Of a stretch of 15,063 nt of DNA, positions 12,698-15,063 are shown piece after piece. Origin of the DNA: Chloroflexota bacterium (GTDB lineage: Bacteria > Chloroflexota > Dehalococcoidia > Lucifugimonadales > Lucifugimonadaceae); NCBI GenBank assembly GCA_016189845.1, contig JACPRT010000063.1:1-15063 (forward strand), given 5' to 3'. The notes beneath the pieces are model-generated. The model saw only the letters and a program-made list of their open reading frames with translations. It made no database searches and had not been told where the DNA came from. The first letter of the stretch is position 1, and each line of letters starts with the position of its first letter. A program made the position numbers and the translations under genes.

Positions 12698-15063
12698 ATG
12701 CTGAAGTCGCTGACAAGAATCCTGGGCGATCCCAACGAGCGTGAGATCCGCCGCCTCCAGACGGCGGTGGACGAGATCAACGCGCTCGAAGACGGGATGC
12801 GGAATCTCCCAATCGAAGCTTTTGGAGACCTGACCCGGCAATTCAAGGAACGCCTCGCAAAGGGCGAGGAACTCGACGCCCTGCTGCCCGAGGCGTTCGC
12901 CGCGGTCCGTGAGGCAGCCCGGCGGACCATCGGCCAGCGCCACTTCGACGTGCAGCTGATCGGCGGCATGGTCCTCCACCACGGCCGGATCGCCGAGATG
13001 AAGACGGGCGAGGGCAAGACGCTCGTCGCCACTCTCCCCGCGTATCTGAACGCGCTGACCGGCAAGGGCGTTCACGTCGTCACGGTCAACGACTACCTGG
13101 CGAAGCGCGACGCGGCGTGGATGGGTCAGATCTACCGCTTGCTCGGGCTCACGGTTGGCTGCCTTCAGAACCAGGCGTCGCTGGTTTTCGAACCACCGGC
13201 GGAGGGAAAGCCTGAGGATGGCGATCCGGCGAAGCGCGCCGATCCCATGAGGCCGGCCAGCAGGCGAGACGCGTACGCAGCGGATATCACCCACGGGACC
13301 AACAACGAGTTCGGGTTCGACTACCTGCGGGACAACATGGTCGATACCGTCGAACGAAAGGTCCAGCGGGGCCTGGACTATGCGATCGTCGACGAGGTCG
13401 ACAACATCCTCATCGACGAGGCCCGTACCCCGCTGATCATCAGCGGCCCCGCCCTCGACAAGGGGCAGCAATATCCGCGCTTCGCCCAGCTGGCGAAGCG
13501 GCTCACCCGTGAAGAGGACTACACGGTCGACGAGAAACACCGGCAGATCGCGCTCACCCAGGACGGCATCACCAAGGTCGAAAAGCTGCTCGGCGTGAGC
13601 AACCTCTACGACCCTGAGCACTACGCCCTGACTCACTATGTCGAAAACGCGATCCGGGCCGAGGTCGTGTACCTGCTCGACAGGGACTACGTGGTCAGGG
13701 AAGGCGAGGTGCTCATCGTCGACGAGTTCACCGGCCGTCTCATGATCGGCCGCCGCTACTCGGAGGGGCTTCACCAGGCGATCGAAGCCAAGGAAGGCGT
13801 CAAGGTCCGCGAGGAGTCCGTCACCTACGCCACGATCACCCTCCAGAACTACTTCCGCATGTACAAGAAGCTCGCAGGCATGACCGGTACGGCTGCGACC
13901 GAGTCGGAAGAGTTCTTCAAGATCTACAAGCTGGAAGTCGCCCAGATCCCGACGAACAAGCCGATGATCAGGGGCGACCTTCCGGACTTCATTTACAAGA
14001 CCGAGAAGGCCAAGTTCGACGCGGTCGTCGAGACGGTGGCCGATCTGTACAAGCAGAAGAGGCCGGTGCTGATCGGTACGACGAGCATCGAGAAGTCGGA
14101 GCGCCTCAGCGAGCTCATGAAACGTAAGGGCGTCCCGCACGAGGTGCTGAACGCAAAGCAGCACGAACGGGAGGCCGCGATCATTGCCCAGGCGGGGCGT
14201 CCGGGCGCGGTGACGGTGGCGACGAACATGGCCGGCCGTGGCACCGACATCATCCTGGGCGGGAACCCCGACCTCCTGGGGATTGCACGCGAGGAGTGGC
14301 AGAAGGACCACGAGAAGATCGTCGAGCTGGGCGGGCTGTACATCATCGGCACCGAGCGGCACGAGGCGCGGCGCATCGACAACCAGCTCCGAGGCCGCGC
14401 CGGCCGGCAGGGCGACCCCGGCGCCAGCCGCTTCTTCGTGTCAACCGAAGACGACCTCATGCGAAGGTTCGGCGGCGATCGCATCAAGAGCATCATGAAC
14501 TTCGTCGGGCTCGAAGAGGATGTGCCGATCGAGAACCGCATGGTGTCACGGGCGGTCGAACAGGCCCAAGGCAAGGTCGAGGGCTACCACTTCGAGGTCC
14601 GCAAACACCTCGTCGACTACGACGACGTCATCAACATGCACCGGTCGGTCATCTACCAGCTGCGCGACAAGGTGCTCGCGCAGCAAGAGTTGCGGCCGAC
14701 CATCGAAGACATGGTCGGCAAGGAGTTGAACCGTCTCGTGGCGGGGCGCCTCCAGGGTGAGGCGGCGGACTGGGACACCGCGGTGTTCCAGAAGGAGCTT
14801 CAGGCGATGCTCCCGCCGGTCGACGAGCTGTCCACGCCGGAGGCGGTGCGGCGGTTCGACCCGGCCGAGATCGAAGAGATGCTCCAGGAGCACGCCGACA
14901 AGACCTACGACGCCCGGTTCGAGCAGTTCGGCGCGGACCTGTGGAAGCAGGTCGAGCGGATCATCATGTTGCGCACGATCGACCGGCACTGGGTCGAGCA
15001 CCTGACCGCGATGGACAACATGCGCACTGGCATCGGCCTGGAGGCGGTGGGGCAGCGCGACCC
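12698..15063 (+). CDS. secA: Protein translocase ATPase SecA, 3'-truncated by window edge
   Basis: The motor that drives preproteins through SecYEG at the membrane. The frame is open from ATG 12698 to the window end: 788 full codons, with the last part of the helical scaffold and any C-terminal zinc tail outside. Marks: Walker A MKTGEGKT (101-108, K107), TVNDYLAKRD, THGTNNEFGFDYLRDNM, Walker B DEVDNILIDEARTPL (D232; commonly DEVDSILIDEA), VDEFTGR, MAGMTGTA-type LAGMTGTAATE, TNMAGRGTDIILGGNP, GTERHEARRIDNQLRGRAGRQGDPG, and the scaffold LRTIDRHWVEHLTAMD close to the end. Compared with E. coli SecA, about 24 extra residues rich in Pro, Glu and Asp lie at about 158-182 in the first nucleotide-binding domain. 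AGGT lies 6 bases before the start. It follows prs by 8 bases. Confidence 0.97.
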   Translation, partial: MLKSLTRILGDPNEREIRRLQTAVDEINALEDGMRNLPIEAFGDLTRQFKERLAKGEELDALLPEAFAAVREAARRTIGQRHFDVQLIGGMVLHHGRIAEMKTGEGKTLVATLPAYLNALTGKGVHVVTVNDYLAKRDAAWMGQIYRLLGLTVGCLQNQASLVFEPPAEGKPEDGDPAKRADPMRPASRRDAYAADITHGTNNEFGFDYLRDNMVDTVERKVQRGLDYAIVDEVDNILIDEARTPLIISGPALDKGQQYPRFAQLAKRLTREEDYTVDEKHRQIALTQDGITKVEKLLGVSNLYDPEHYALTHYVENAIRAEVVYLLDRDYVVREGEVLIVDEFTGRLMIGRRYSEGLHQAIEAKEGVKVREESVTYATITLQNYFRMYKKLAGMTGTAATESEEFFKIYKLEVAQIPTNKPMIRGDLPDFIYKTEKAKFDAVVETVADLYKQKRPVLIGTTSIEKSERLSELMKRKGVPHEVLNAKQHEREAAIIAQAGRPGAVTVATNMAGRGTDIILGGNPDLLGIAREEWQKDHEKIVELGGLYIIGTERHEARRIDNQLRGRAGRQGDPGASRFFVSTEDDLMRRFGGDRIKSIMNFVGLEEDVPIENRMVSRAVEQAQGKVEGYHFEVRKHLVDYDDVINMHRSVIYQLRDKVLAQQELRPTIEDMVGKELNRLVAGRLQGEAADWDTAVFQKELQAMLPPVDELSTPEAVRRFDPAEIEEMLQEHADKTYDARFEQFGADLWKQVERIIMLRTIDRHWVEHLTAMDNMRTGIGLEAVGQRD

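Noticed and set aside
12644..14362. 572-codon open frame on the minus strand
   Set aside because: It is an antisense shadow of secA produced by high GC content; composition is unlike a folded protein and the secA motifs are unmistakable.

Overview
The window is a GC-rich, gene-dense stretch of bacterial chromosome with no rRNA, tRNA, CRISPR array or insertion sequence that I can see. The longest gene-free stretches are about 110-120 bases (993-1102 and 11616-11735). The mix of genes, the protein style and the long SecA insertion make me think of a Chloroflexota member (possibly Dehalococcoidia/SAR202-like). That is an impression from sequence style, not a proven assignment.

Layout. (1) 3-992, plus: 3' part of a glutamate-1-semialdehyde-aminotransferase-like class III aminotransferase, facing a minus-strand CocE/NonD-type serine hydrolase (1103-2935). 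A three-copy 12-bp repeat lies between the two ends. (2) Upstream of the hydrolase on the same strand is a large cofactor-independent phosphoglycerate mutase homologue (2988-4997), separated from it by a five-copy 11-bp tandem repeat. (3) Divergent from that mutase, a two-gene plus-strand unit (5046-6832): an intact acetyl-xylan-esterase-family hydrolase and a translationally coupled paralogue that has lost all three catalytic residues. (4) A minus-strand DUF192 lipoprotein-like gene (6846-7421), divergent from an MFS exporter-like gene (7397-8731). (5) ispH and a second MFS gene form a minus-strand pair (8728-11147). The first MFS gene and ispH share a CTAG that ends both genes. (6) Plus strand: an ArsC/Spx-family thioredoxin-fold gene (11178-11615) interrupted by one in-frame TGA exactly at the N-terminal Cys position of a CxxC motif, then prs (11736-12689) and secA (12698 to the window edge), which look like an operon.

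The main discovery candidate is the ArsC/Spx-family gene. The reading frame is intact and family-like on both sides of the TGA, the second Cys is kept, and a 7-bp hairpin with a 5-nt loop carrying a G lies 22 nt downstream, where a bacterial SECIS element should be. I read it as a selenoprotein (UxxC). A conventional gene finder would start the gene downstream of the active site and miss this. The second candidate is the coupled esterase/pseudo-esterase pair.

Functionally the window mixes housekeeping genes (isoprenoid precursor synthesis, PRPP synthesis, Sec export, glycolytic mutase) with accessory hydrolases and transporters. No single pathway joins them all.
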